This document shows positions 34,001 through 40,103 of a DNA stretch of 64,000 bases, one piece after another. Within the stretch, counting starts at the first letter, position 1. Each line of letters starts with the position of its first letter. This DNA comes from Streptomyces sp. Mut1 (GTDB taxonomy: Bacteria > Actinomycetota > Actinomycetes > Streptomycetales > Streptomycetaceae): assembly GCF_030719295.1 (NCBI RefSeq), contig NZ_CP120997.1, positions 558,001 to 622,000 of the forward strand. The letters run 5' to 3'. Made by a program: the position numbers and the translations under genes. The notes under the pieces were generated by a model. The model was not told the origin of the DNA and did no database searches. It saw only the letters and a list, made by a program, of their open reading frames with translations.

Positions 34001-34362
34001 CCGTCCTCGGGCGCGGTGATGTTGCCCGTCCAGCGGGCCGTGGTGTTCTCGGTGCGGCCGGTGGTGGACTCGAACGTGCCCGTGAGACCGGGGAAGTTGA
34101 TCTGCGGGTCGAGGGCGACGCCGCCGAGCTTGTCGAAGTCCCGCGCGCCGGGCGCGGACATGCTGAAGTACTCGCCCTTCAGCCCGTGGACGGTGGTGGC
34201 CGGGTCACCGGCCTTGAAGGTGGTCGCGGAGGCGGTACCGGCGGCAGCCGCGGGCGCGGCCGCGGCGGCCGGGACCAGGGTGGCACCGAGGGGGATCAGG
34301 AGCGCGGCAGCGCAGGCCGCTGACCTGAACAGAGCGCGGGGGCGGGGCGTTTGTCGTCTCAA
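31060..34362 (-). CDS. Secreted multidomain GH2 glycosidase (PA14-GH2-LamG)
   Basis: 1100 residues. After a signal peptide (ALFRSAACAAALLIPLGATL...) comes a PA14 domain (KGEYFSMSAPGARDF...DNGFRLFIDGEAVIDHW), then an Ig-like linker, the GH2 sugar-binding domain (NLNGPWEFAG, LNFGAVDYEATVWVNGKKV), a TIM barrel with acid/base FNEGWGEWD (Glu723) and probable nucleophile DGEHGG (Glu793), and a C-terminal LamG-like domain (GEGQYAETDGPVV...LYVDGKLAAT). It is a paralogue of the GH2-AbfB enzyme at 26.6 kb. Start TTG 34362 has AGGA seven bases upstream and sits right before the signal peptide; no ATG or GTG fits better. Exact substrate unknown. Confidence 0.9.
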   Translation of the reverse strand: MRRQTPRPRALFRSAACAAALLIPLGATLVPAAAAAPAAAAGTASATTFKAGDPATTVHGLKGEYFSMSAPGARDFDKLGGVALDPQINFPGLTGTFESTTGRTENTTARWTGNITAPEDGDYTFSAIGDNGFRLFIDGEAVIDHWEPDWDNEQTSEPISLKAGEPHTFKLEMFQDIGGANMFLRWSSAKLAKQLVPESAFTPPADFEVYPVGLGVADDGQRLRLAFEDKVSDYAGLKDHLTIEADTTPMPVKSVKRAPGNAKQLVVTLAAAVQKDQRVTVAYDGEAGLKSGRETVPEINRTATNLSTHRLTTTWGDKVDRNNPLPEYPRPQQVRDAWKNLNGPWEFAGAKAGEKPVFGKKLGERITVPFPVESQLSGLERHEDHMFYRKLVTVPKNWAVKSDKHGKGKGKSNRLKLNFGAVDYEATVWVNGKKVAEHTGGYTAFSADITDAVKGSGQQEIVVAVTDTTGADQPTGKQSANPGGIFYTASSGIWQTVWMEPVAPAAVDSLTTTPDIDKGRLALTANSADASKSAQVTAVARDKKGKVVGRVTGPANRELSLPVAGQHLWTPDDPYLYDLEVTLKDGSSKDTVDSYFGMRSFGVAEVGGYQKLVLNGKPFFSLAQLDQGFYPDGLNTAPSDKALVFDLKAQKDLGFNSVRKHIKVEPARWYYHADQLGLLVWQDFVSGNLTGEKGHKAFLDQGAEMMTQLHNYPSIGAWIVFNEGWGEWDRTETGRITEQVQAADPSRVVNAHSGVNCCNSKGDSGKGDIIDHHDYNNTDPAFPDANRAAMDGEHGGFTLRMPGHMWPGAPTAIYSGVADKAALTAKYVENTRDYYLEAAGAELSGSIYTQVTDLENELNGLWTYDRREIKVDAAQVRKINRQVIAAGAAAGTKTPVKGGAAWSLDENKGTKAADSGPNHKNLTLFEGTSWTAGVHGSALKFDGEGQYAETDGPVVDTTGDYTVSAWVSLDALPGNYATVVSQDGRRQENPFYLQYGQGAFAFSTPGAHRARLEITPELGRWYHLVGVRSGDEIKLYVDGKLAATAPAGSADVSSGALSLGRAKWSGGNTDFLNGSVDQVRVYDKALTDQEVTALHDGEQP

Positions 34363-34471
34363 GGCGTCGTCCTGTCGAGAGAGCTGAAGTGCCTCGAACC
34401 TGTGAGGCACAGCACACAATCGAACATTGAGCCACAGCATCAAACGCAAAACAACAGTCGTGCACGGGGAT

Positions 34472-34488
34472 TTTTCAACGATAGAAAT
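34472..34488 (-). promoter_or_regulatory. Operator-like element upstream of the PA14-GH2 gene
   Basis: TTTTCAACGATAGAAA lies about 110 bp before the TTG start. It resembles the GH127-side site TTTTCCAACGTTGCATAGA but lacks the central four bases, so binding by the same LacI protein is uncertain. Confidence 0.35.
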
Positions 34489-34524
34489 CGGCGGCCGGGG
34501 CGGCCGCCGGGAGGTCCACGCAGA

Positions 34525-34561
34525 CCGCCCCCTTCGCACACCATGGGTGCGAAGGGGGCGG
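34525..34561 (-). terminator. Hairpin terminator after the OYE gene
   Basis: Perfect 15-bp stem (34525-34539 with 34547-34561), 7-base loop, 43 bp after the reductase stop codon. Confidence 0.8.
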
Positions 34562-34603
34562 AGAGGGGCGGAAGGCGCGGACGGGACCGCCGGGGCGGTG
34601 CGG

Positions 34604-35701
34604 TCAGATCGCGTATCCGTACTGCTCGGGGGCGCGCACCGTGCCGCTCAGTTCGCGGGCCGCGCCCAGGGCCCACGAGGGATTGCGCAGCAGTTCGCGT
34701 CCGAGGAGCACGGCGTCCGCGCGGCCCTCGGTGAGGATCTTCTCGGCGTGCTGCGGGTCGGTGATGAGGCCGACGGCCGCGACGGGCAGCGAGGTCTCCC
34801 GCTTCACCCGCTCCGCGAAGGGGACCTGGTAGCCGGGGCCGGTCGCGATGCGGGCGCGGGGGGCGTTGCCTCCGGTGGAGACGTCCAGCAGGTCGACGCC
34901 GTGGGCCCGGAGTTCCCCGGCCAGGCGCACGGTCTCGTCCGCCGTCCAGCCCTCCCGCTCGTCCTCGGGGTTCTCCGTGAGCCAGTCCGTGGCGGAGATA
35001 CGGAAGAAGACGGGCAGGTCCTCGGGCCACACCTCGCGCACCGCGTCGACCACCTCCAGGGCGAAGCGGACGCGGTTCTGGTAGCTGCCGCCGTACTCGT
35101 CGGTGCGGTGGTTGCTGTGCGGTGAGAGGAACTGGCCGATGAGGTAGCCGTGCGCGCCGTGCACCTCGGCGACCTGGAACCCCGCCTCGACGGTGCGGCG
35201 GGCGGCCTCGCGGAAGTCGTCGACGACACCCCGGATCTCGTCGGCGGTCAGCTCGTGCGGCACCGGGTGGCCGGTGTCGAACGGCAACGGGCTGGGGGCG
35301 ACCGGGGTCCAGCCGTGGGCGTCCGCGCCGACCGGCCCCCCGCCGGTCCAGGGCGCGGCGGTGGACGCCTTGCGGCCTGCGTGGGCGAGCTGGATGCCGA
35401 CCGCGGAGCCCTGCGCCTTGACGAAGTCGGTGATCCGGCGGAACGCGGCGGCCTGGGTGTCGTTCCAGATGCCGAGGTCGGCGGGGCTGATGCGCCCTTC
35501 GGGGCTCACAGCCGTCGCCTCCGTGAGGATCAGGCCGGTGCCGCCCGTGGCGCGGGCCGCGAGGTGGGCGAAATGCCAGTCCGTGGGCACGCCCGCCCCG
35601 GGCCCCACCGGCTCGGCGCTGTACTGGCACATCGGTGCCATCCACACCCGGTTGGGCACGACAAGCGACCTGAGGGTGTAGGGCTCGAAGAGGGCACTCA
35701 C
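34604..35701 (-). CDS. NADH:flavin oxidoreductase, Old Yellow Enzyme (YqjM-like)
   Basis: 365 residues with an FMN TIM barrel. VVPNRVWMAPMCQYSAEPVG has the cysteine typical of YqjM-class enzymes; IQLAHAGRKAST, EVHGAHGYLIGQFLSP, and AVLLGRELLRNPSWAL are family blocks. It reduces activated C=C bonds of enones and quinone-like electrophiles with NAD(P)H. GTG 35701 follows GGAG. A double palindrome at the promoter suggests control by an electrophile- or redox-sensing repressor not encoded next to it. Confidence 0.94.
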   Translation of the reverse strand: MSALFEPYTLRSLVVPNRVWMAPMCQYSAEPVGPGAGVPTDWHFAHLAARATGGTGLILTEATAVSPEGRISPADLGIWNDTQAAAFRRITDFVKAQGSAVGIQLAHAGRKASTAAPWTGGGPVGADAHGWTPVAPSPLPFDTGHPVPHELTADEIRGVVDDFREAARRTVEAGFQVAEVHGAHGYLIGQFLSPHSNHRTDEYGGSYQNRVRFALEVVDAVREVWPEDLPVFFRISATDWLTENPEDEREGWTADETVRLAGELRAHGVDLLDVSTGGNAPRARIATGPGYQVPFAERVKRETSLPVAAVGLITDPQHAEKILTEGRADAVLLGRELLRNPSWALGAARELSGTVRAPEQYGYAI

Positions 35702-35735
35702 GACGGACTCCGTTTCGCCGGTACGGAAGGATCGC

Positions 35736-35788
35736 TAGTACGATACATCCCGTACTACGAAGGCCGTCAAATTACGACGTCCTTCGTA
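35736..35788 (-). promoter_or_regulatory. OYE promoter with two inverted repeats
   Basis: On the minus strand TTGACG (35770-35765) and TATCGT (35745-35740) are a possible -35/-10 pair (19-base spacer). TAGTACG-N8-CGTACTA (35736-35757) covers the -10, and TACGAAGG-N17-CCTTCGTA (35756-35788) brackets the -35. Both are perfect. The GTAC-type symmetry recalls HxlR/MarR-type redox repressors. Confidence 0.6.
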
Positions 35789-35841
35789 CAAGGAGCCGTG
35801 CACGCGTGCCCGCCTGTGGTGCCGCCGTCGGGCCGGCGCCG

Positions 35842-36114
35842 TCAGGTCAGCGGGTACGAGGTGCGGCCGGAGGCCTCGTCGATCTCGTCGTGGGCCTTGG
35901 TCAGCAGCTTCATCGCCAGTTCGTTCAGTGCGCGCGCTCCCGCGACCTCCTCCCCCACCCGGGGCTGTTCCGCGTCGGAGGGATGGCGGCTCGCGTAACC
36001 GTGGGCGCGTACCTCCTGACCGTCGGAGAGCCGCACCAGGGCGGCGGCGCGGGTGCGGTGGGTGTCTTCCTCGAATTCCAGCTCGATGTGCCATCCGACA
36101 GCGGTTCGTGTCAT
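35842..36114 (-). CDS. DUF1876 family protein
   Basis: A 90-residue protein of the actinobacterial DUF1876 family: VGWHIELEFEEDTHRTRAAALVRL, then RAHGYASRHPSDAEQPRVGEE and a C-terminal helix ARALNELAMKLLTKAHDEI. It is small, soluble and of unknown function. ATG 36114 has GGAGG eight bases upstream; GTG 36123 is an alternative. It lies upstream of the OYE gene on the same strand but is separated by that gene's own promoter. Confidence 0.85.
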   Translation of the reverse strand: MTRTAVGWHIELEFEEDTHRTRAAALVRLSDGQEVRAHGYASRHPSDAEQPRVGEEVAGARALNELAMKLLTKAHDEIDEASGRTSYPLT

Positions 36115-36208
36115 GGCTCTCACCTCCGGAGGTCTCCTCTCCAGGGTGCGCCCGCCGCGGTGATGACGCGCGACCGGGCGGGGCGGGCTCCCGGGGCTTC
36201 GCGCGGGC

Positions 36209-36589
36209 TCAGGCGCCGGGCAGGCGGCCCCGGCGGCGGAGCGGGATGCGGGCGTCCGCGCCGTACGTCTGGTTCCAGCTGCGCCCGGCGCCCGAGGTCC
36301 AGGTGACGTGGGCGGTGCCCCCGTCGGTCCGGACGGCTTCCACCGTCATGACGCGGTCGCCGTCGCGTACATCGCCCCGGCGCAGTTCGTCAGCCCTGAC
36401 GGTGACGGGGTCCGCCGGACCGCTCTCGGCCTCGTCCGCCGCGAGGCCGAGGGCGGTGGCCAGCTCCCGGGCGCGGGCCGGAGTGCACCGGAAGGAGTGC
36501 TCCCCGGACGGCGTGGCGACGGTGATCCCGACCTCCGCCCCGGCGGGGGCGATCTCCCGGATCCCGGTGTCCGCGTTCTCGCTCGTCAT
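36209..36589 (-). CDS. Hypothetical small protein
   Basis: 126 residues that I do not recognise. It looks like two small beta-rich parts: an N-terminal half with ITVATPSGEHSFRCTPARARE and a C-terminal half RADELRRGDVRDGDRVMTVEAVRTD then AHVTWTSGAGRSW, which resembles a short SH3-like or Hint-like beta barrel. No signal peptide or membrane helix. ATG 36589 follows an AGAGAG. The frame is open far upstream over the GH115 gene, but that part is a shadow. It is between GH115 and DUF1876, separated from GH115 by a hairpin. Confidence 0.6.
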   Translation of the reverse strand: MTSENADTGIREIAPAGAEVGITVATPSGEHSFRCTPARARELATALGLAADEAESGPADPVTVRADELRRGDVRDGDRVMTVEAVRTDGGTAHVTWTSGAGRSWNQTYGADARIPLRRRGRLPGA

Positions 36590-36610
36590 CGATCCGCTCT
36601 CTCTTCCCTC

Positions 36611-36642
36611 GTCCCGCCCGGCACGCACCGGCCGGGCGGGAC
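36611..36642 (-). terminator. Hairpin terminator after the GH115 gene
   Basis: Perfect 12-bp stem (36611-36622 with 36631-36642), 8-base loop, just past the GH115 stop. Confidence 0.75.
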
Positions 36643-36660
36643 CGGCCCGGACCCCCGGGC

Positions 36661-39600
36661 TCAGCGCAGCCGGAGGCTCTCCGGCGGGCCGAGGTAGCTG
36701 GGTTCGAGGCCGCCGGTGTCGACCACCAGGTTCTGGAGCACCACCGTCGGGTCGACCATCCAGAATTTCAGCACATGCACACCGGGCGTCGCGACGCGGT
36801 GGACGGTGCTGGTGATGTTGACGTTGTCGGAGGTGTTGCGGGCCCACTGGGCGTTCATGGTCCCGTCGTCGGCACCCGTGGCCTTCGTGACGTTCACCCG
36901 TTGCGGGGTGGTGTCGTCGAAGGAGACGGCGTACGTCAGGCCGTCGGTCGGCAGCGGGTTGTTGCGGGGTGAGAGGTGGGCGTGGACGGTGAGCGGTCCG
37001 GTGGTGAAGAGGCTGACCCGGTACTCCAGCCGCGGGCCCCGGCCGCCGGGTGTCTGCCGGGCGGCGGTGACCGGGAAGGGCTCCATCCCGGCGCCGGTCC
37101 GCCCGATGCCGGGGATGCGCTGCCAGCTGATGCCCCGGCCGCCGACGGCACGGCTGTAGTGGTCGGCCTCGATGGAGACGTATCCGCCGGCCTCCACGAA
37201 GCCGTCGAGGCGGGCGCGGGAGAGGGCCGGACGGTCGACGACCGCGGTGACCACGACTTTCGCGCCGCCGGGTCCGGTGACCGTCACCGGTACCTCGGTG
37301 ACGCCCTTGGGCGCCCGGTCCCAGTCGACGCGCAGGGTGATCCGGTCCTGGGCGGTGACCCGGCCGCGGACCCGGTCCGCGCTCAGCCAGGGCGCCCCGG
37401 TCCGCACCCGGTAGTCGAACGGGGCGCGGCCCCGGTTGAACACCTCGATGTACTGAGCGGGCCGGGTCTGGTACGGGCTGAAGACCGGCAGCACGGCGCG
37501 GGTCCGCTCGTGCGGCCACCAGGCCGTGGAACCGTCGACGGCCACGCCCAGCTCGGCCCGTGCGGGCAGGTCGATGCGCTTGACCGCCGGGAAGAGCACG
37601 TCCTTGAGTGCGACGTTGTCGATCTCGGGCTGCTGCCAGGGGGCGTTGGGGCCGTAGCGCTCGACGTCGCCGTAGTCGATGTGCGGCTGGGTCTGGAAGC
37701 CCTGCCACTTGCCTCCGGCGATACGGGTGTTGAAGCGGTCGGCCAGGGCGAGGTCGTCGGCGAGCCGCGCCTCGGCGGTGGCTGCCAGGTCGTTGGTGAG
37801 GGCCCGGCCCTGGGCGGCGTAGTGGAGGTTGGTGAACTCCGCCTCGCGCAGCGCGTACAGGTTGGCGGTGGCCTCCACCTCGTAGCCGACGAGTTCGTAC
37901 CAGGCGTCCTGGGCAGAGGCCGGCAGGCGGCGCCCGATCCGTCCGGCCCGCTCGCCGAGGAGCCGCCACTCCTCGGTGACGCGTTCCAGCTCGCGGTAGT
38001 GGACGAGGCTGAAGGGGGATGCCTGGTCGTCGTTGACGACCGCCGATTCGTCGGTCGCCGGGTCCTTGGCCGGGTCGAGGGTGATCCGGCGGTTGAGCAG
38101 TTCGGGCTTGCGGCGCGACTGGAGCCGGGCGTAGTCGCGCAGCACGGAGGCGATCCCGGCGGCCTGCTTCTCGCCGAAGTTCTGCCGGGCGTAGGCCTCC
38201 TCCCACTCCGGCAGCCGGTCCAGGGACCAGCGCTCCGGGTTCCAGGCGTACTCCAGGAAGAACTGCGTGGGCAGTTCGTTGCCCTTGAGGTCGCCGGCGT
38301 TGGTCACCCACAGTCCGTGGTTGCCGTAGGCGGCGCACTGGTGGAGCTGGTCCCACATGTTGGGCAGGGAGGAGGTGTCCACCCACTTGTAGTTGCGGCC
38401 CGCCCCGACGTAGTCGAAGTGGTAGTACAGGCCGTAGCCGCCCTCCCTGGGGTCGTTCTCCAGGTCGGGGAGCTTGCGGATGTTGGCCCAGTTGTCGTCG
38501 GTGAGGACCACCGTGATGTCGTCGGGGACCCGCAGCCCCCGGTCCCAGTAGTGCTGGACCTCCTTGTAGAGCGTCCAGACCTGCGGGATCGTGGTGATGT
38601 CCCTGCCGGACACCTCGGCCAGGATCCCGCGCTGGGTGGCGATGATCTCGGTCATCAGCTCGATGCCGTCGCCGTCGGGGAGGCTGACGTCGCCGTTGCC
38701 GCGCATGCCGAGGGTGACGACGCCCTCGAAGTCCTCGTCCTTCATCCGCCGGATGCCCTCGGCCCAGTACGCCTTGAGCGCTTCGGCGTTGCGGCGGAAG
38801 GACCACTCGCCGGTGCCGCCGTACGGGTCGTGGCCGGGGGTGGTGATGTTGCCTTCGCTGTCGCGTACGGCGGCGACCGCGTGCCGGTTCCACTCCTCGA
38901 TGCCGCGCATCATGGGCGCCTCGTGCGAGGTGCCCATGACGACGCCGTACGCCTTGGCGGTGGCGTGGTTGAGCGGGTCGTCCTCGGCGAAGGCGCGGCC
39001 CCAGACGGCCGGCCACAGGTAGTTGGCCTTCAGCCGGAGCATGACCTCGAAGACCCGGGCGTAGAAGTCGGCGTTGAAGCCGCCCTCGAAGCCGGGCGCC
39101 TTGCCGGGGCCGAAGTGGGCGGGCGCCCAGGTGCCGAGGGCGGGGTTCTCGTCGTTGATGAAGAAGCCCCGGTACTTCACGGCAGGGGTGCCCTGGGTGT
39201 GCCGCCCGGGCAGGACGTGGATCTCGTCGCGGTGTACGGGGACGACGTCGTCCCACCAGTACCAGGGGGAGACGCCGATCCCGCGTGAGACGTCGTACGC
39301 GCCGAAGACGGTGCCGCGCTGGTCGCTGCCCGCGATGACGAACGCGCGGTCCACGCCCGGCAGCGGCCGGTCCACGACGGTCTGGAGGCTGGTCTCCCAC
39401 TTGCCCCGGATCGAGGACACGTCGAGCCTGCCGTCGGCGACCAGCCGGTCGATCAGGGGGCTGCGGCCCACGGTCCCGATGATCGTGATCTCGCGGGCCT
39501 TCGGGACCGCCCCGTGCGCGAGGGCGGGGCGGATGCCGGTGACGCGTGCGATGTCGTCGCAAAGGTCGCCGGCGACCCGGACGACGCCCGCCCAGTCGTG

Positions 39601-39843
39601 GTCGCTGACCAGGACGGGCGTCGCGCGCCCGTTCCGGACCAGCGGGAAGCTGCCGCGCGCGGCGGTGAACGAGATGTAGGCGCCGGGGTCGGTCGGCCGG
39701 GCTGCGGGGCCGTGCCCGGTGGCCGATGCCTCGGCGGACAGGCCGACGAGGGAACCGAGCGGTGTCGCGGTGAGGGCGGTGAGCCCGAGACCGAGTCCGA
39801 GGACCGATCGGCGGCTGGCGGGCCGCGGGGTGTCGTTGTCCAT
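36661..39843 (-). CDS. GH115 alpha-glucuronidase, Tat-exported
   Basis: 1060 residues. Tat signal SRRSVLGLGLGLTALTATPLG. The GH115 family is recognisable from GTVFGAYDVSRGIGVSPWYWWDD, KYRGFFINDENPALGTWA, MLRLKANYLWPAVWG, GTSHEAPMMRGIEEWNRH, GMRGNGDVSLP, and VVLTDDNWANIRKLP; the C-terminal region carries Ig-like and carbohydrate-binding-like modules (EAGGYVSIEADHYS...). Members release 4-O-methyl-glucuronic acid from internal xylose units of glucuronoxylan. ATG 39843 has AAGGAG six bases upstream. A CGAAAGTTTCG site like those of bxl lies 120 bp upstream, so it is probably induced with xylobiose uptake. Confidence 0.95.
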   Translation of the reverse strand: MDNDTPRPASRRSVLGLGLGLTALTATPLGSLVGLSAEASATGHGPAARPTDPGAYISFTAARGSFPLVRNGRATPVLVSDHDWAGVVRVAGDLCDDIARVTGIRPALAHGAVPKAREITIIGTVGRSPLIDRLVADGRLDVSSIRGKWETSLQTVVDRPLPGVDRAFVIAGSDQRGTVFGAYDVSRGIGVSPWYWWDDVVPVHRDEIHVLPGRHTQGTPAVKYRGFFINDENPALGTWAPAHFGPGKAPGFEGGFNADFYARVFEVMLRLKANYLWPAVWGRAFAEDDPLNHATAKAYGVVMGTSHEAPMMRGIEEWNRHAVAAVRDSEGNITTPGHDPYGGTGEWSFRRNAEALKAYWAEGIRRMKDEDFEGVVTLGMRGNGDVSLPDGDGIELMTEIIATQRGILAEVSGRDITTIPQVWTLYKEVQHYWDRGLRVPDDITVVLTDDNWANIRKLPDLENDPREGGYGLYYHFDYVGAGRNYKWVDTSSLPNMWDQLHQCAAYGNHGLWVTNAGDLKGNELPTQFFLEYAWNPERWSLDRLPEWEEAYARQNFGEKQAAGIASVLRDYARLQSRRKPELLNRRITLDPAKDPATDESAVVNDDQASPFSLVHYRELERVTEEWRLLGERAGRIGRRLPASAQDAWYELVGYEVEATANLYALREAEFTNLHYAAQGRALTNDLAATAEARLADDLALADRFNTRIAGGKWQGFQTQPHIDYGDVERYGPNAPWQQPEIDNVALKDVLFPAVKRIDLPARAELGVAVDGSTAWWPHERTRAVLPVFSPYQTRPAQYIEVFNRGRAPFDYRVRTGAPWLSADRVRGRVTAQDRITLRVDWDRAPKGVTEVPVTVTGPGGAKVVVTAVVDRPALSRARLDGFVEAGGYVSIEADHYSRAVGGRGISWQRIPGIGRTGAGMEPFPVTAARQTPGGRGPRLEYRVSLFTTGPLTVHAHLSPRNNPLPTDGLTYAVSFDDTTPQRVNVTKATGADDGTMNAQWARNTSDNVNITSTVHRVATPGVHVLKFWMVDPTVVLQNLVVDTGGLEPSYLGPPESLRLR

Positions 39844-39864
39844 CCTGCTCTCCTTGTCCGGTGC

Positions 39865-39957
39865 TCAGTGCCGGCCCGCGGCGAGCGGCAGGCCGTCGCG
39901 CAGGGCGCTGTAGGGGGGCTTGGCCTGGTGGTTCCCGTCGAAGAGGTTGGCCGCGCC
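39865..39957 (-). pseudogene. C-terminal remnant of a GH10 xylanase gene
   Basis: In the gap before GH115 the minus strand encodes GAANLFDGNHQAKPPYSAL followed by RDGLPLAAGRH and a stop. The pattern LFDxNxxxKPxYxAL is the usual C-terminus of GH10 endo-xylanases. No start codon with a ribosome site and no catalytic domain is present. The bases right upstream (39966-39976) are a bxl-type operator, so an internal deletion seems to have joined the promoter region to the last 30 codons. The stop lies 21 bp before the GH115 ATG, the spacing of a former operon. Confidence 0.65.
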
Positions 39958-39965
39958 CTCTTTCT

Positions 39966-39976
39966 CGAAAGTTTCG
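39966..39976. promoter_or_regulatory. BxlR-type operator upstream of GH115
   Basis: CGAAAGTTTCG is an almost perfect palindrome (only the central base breaks it). It matches CGAATGTTTCG at 45714-45724 in the bxlE-bxlR gap at 10 of 11 positions. Confidence 0.6.
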
Positions 39977-40072
39977 GGCACCTCCCCGCACATCCGGCGA
40001 AAGGGCCGGGGGCACGGGCGCGGGAAGGTGCCCGGCGTGGAGCGGCGGCGGAATGCGGTGAGCGCCGCACGG

Positions 40073-40087
40073 CCCCCGCTCCGGGGG
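40073..40087 (-). terminator. Hairpin after bxlA
   Basis: CCCCCG-CTC-CGGGGG, a 6-bp all-GC stem, 17-31 bp past the bxlA stop. Confidence 0.5.
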
Positions 40088-40103
40088 TGGGGGTGAAGGG
40101 CCG

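Noticed and set aside
31078..34323. A plus-strand open frame of over 1000 codons opposite the PA14-GH2 gene
   Set aside because: It is the Val/Asp/Gly-rich antisense shadow usual in GC-rich DNA; the minus strand carries full GH2 motifs.
36976..39288. A plus-strand 770-codon frame opposite GH115
   Set aside because: Antisense shadow without a recognisable domain or ribosome site.
36209..40015. A minus-strand frame of 1268 codons spanning the GH115 gene
   Set aside because: Only the last 126 codons look like protein; the rest is an out-of-frame Arg-rich shadow of GH115.
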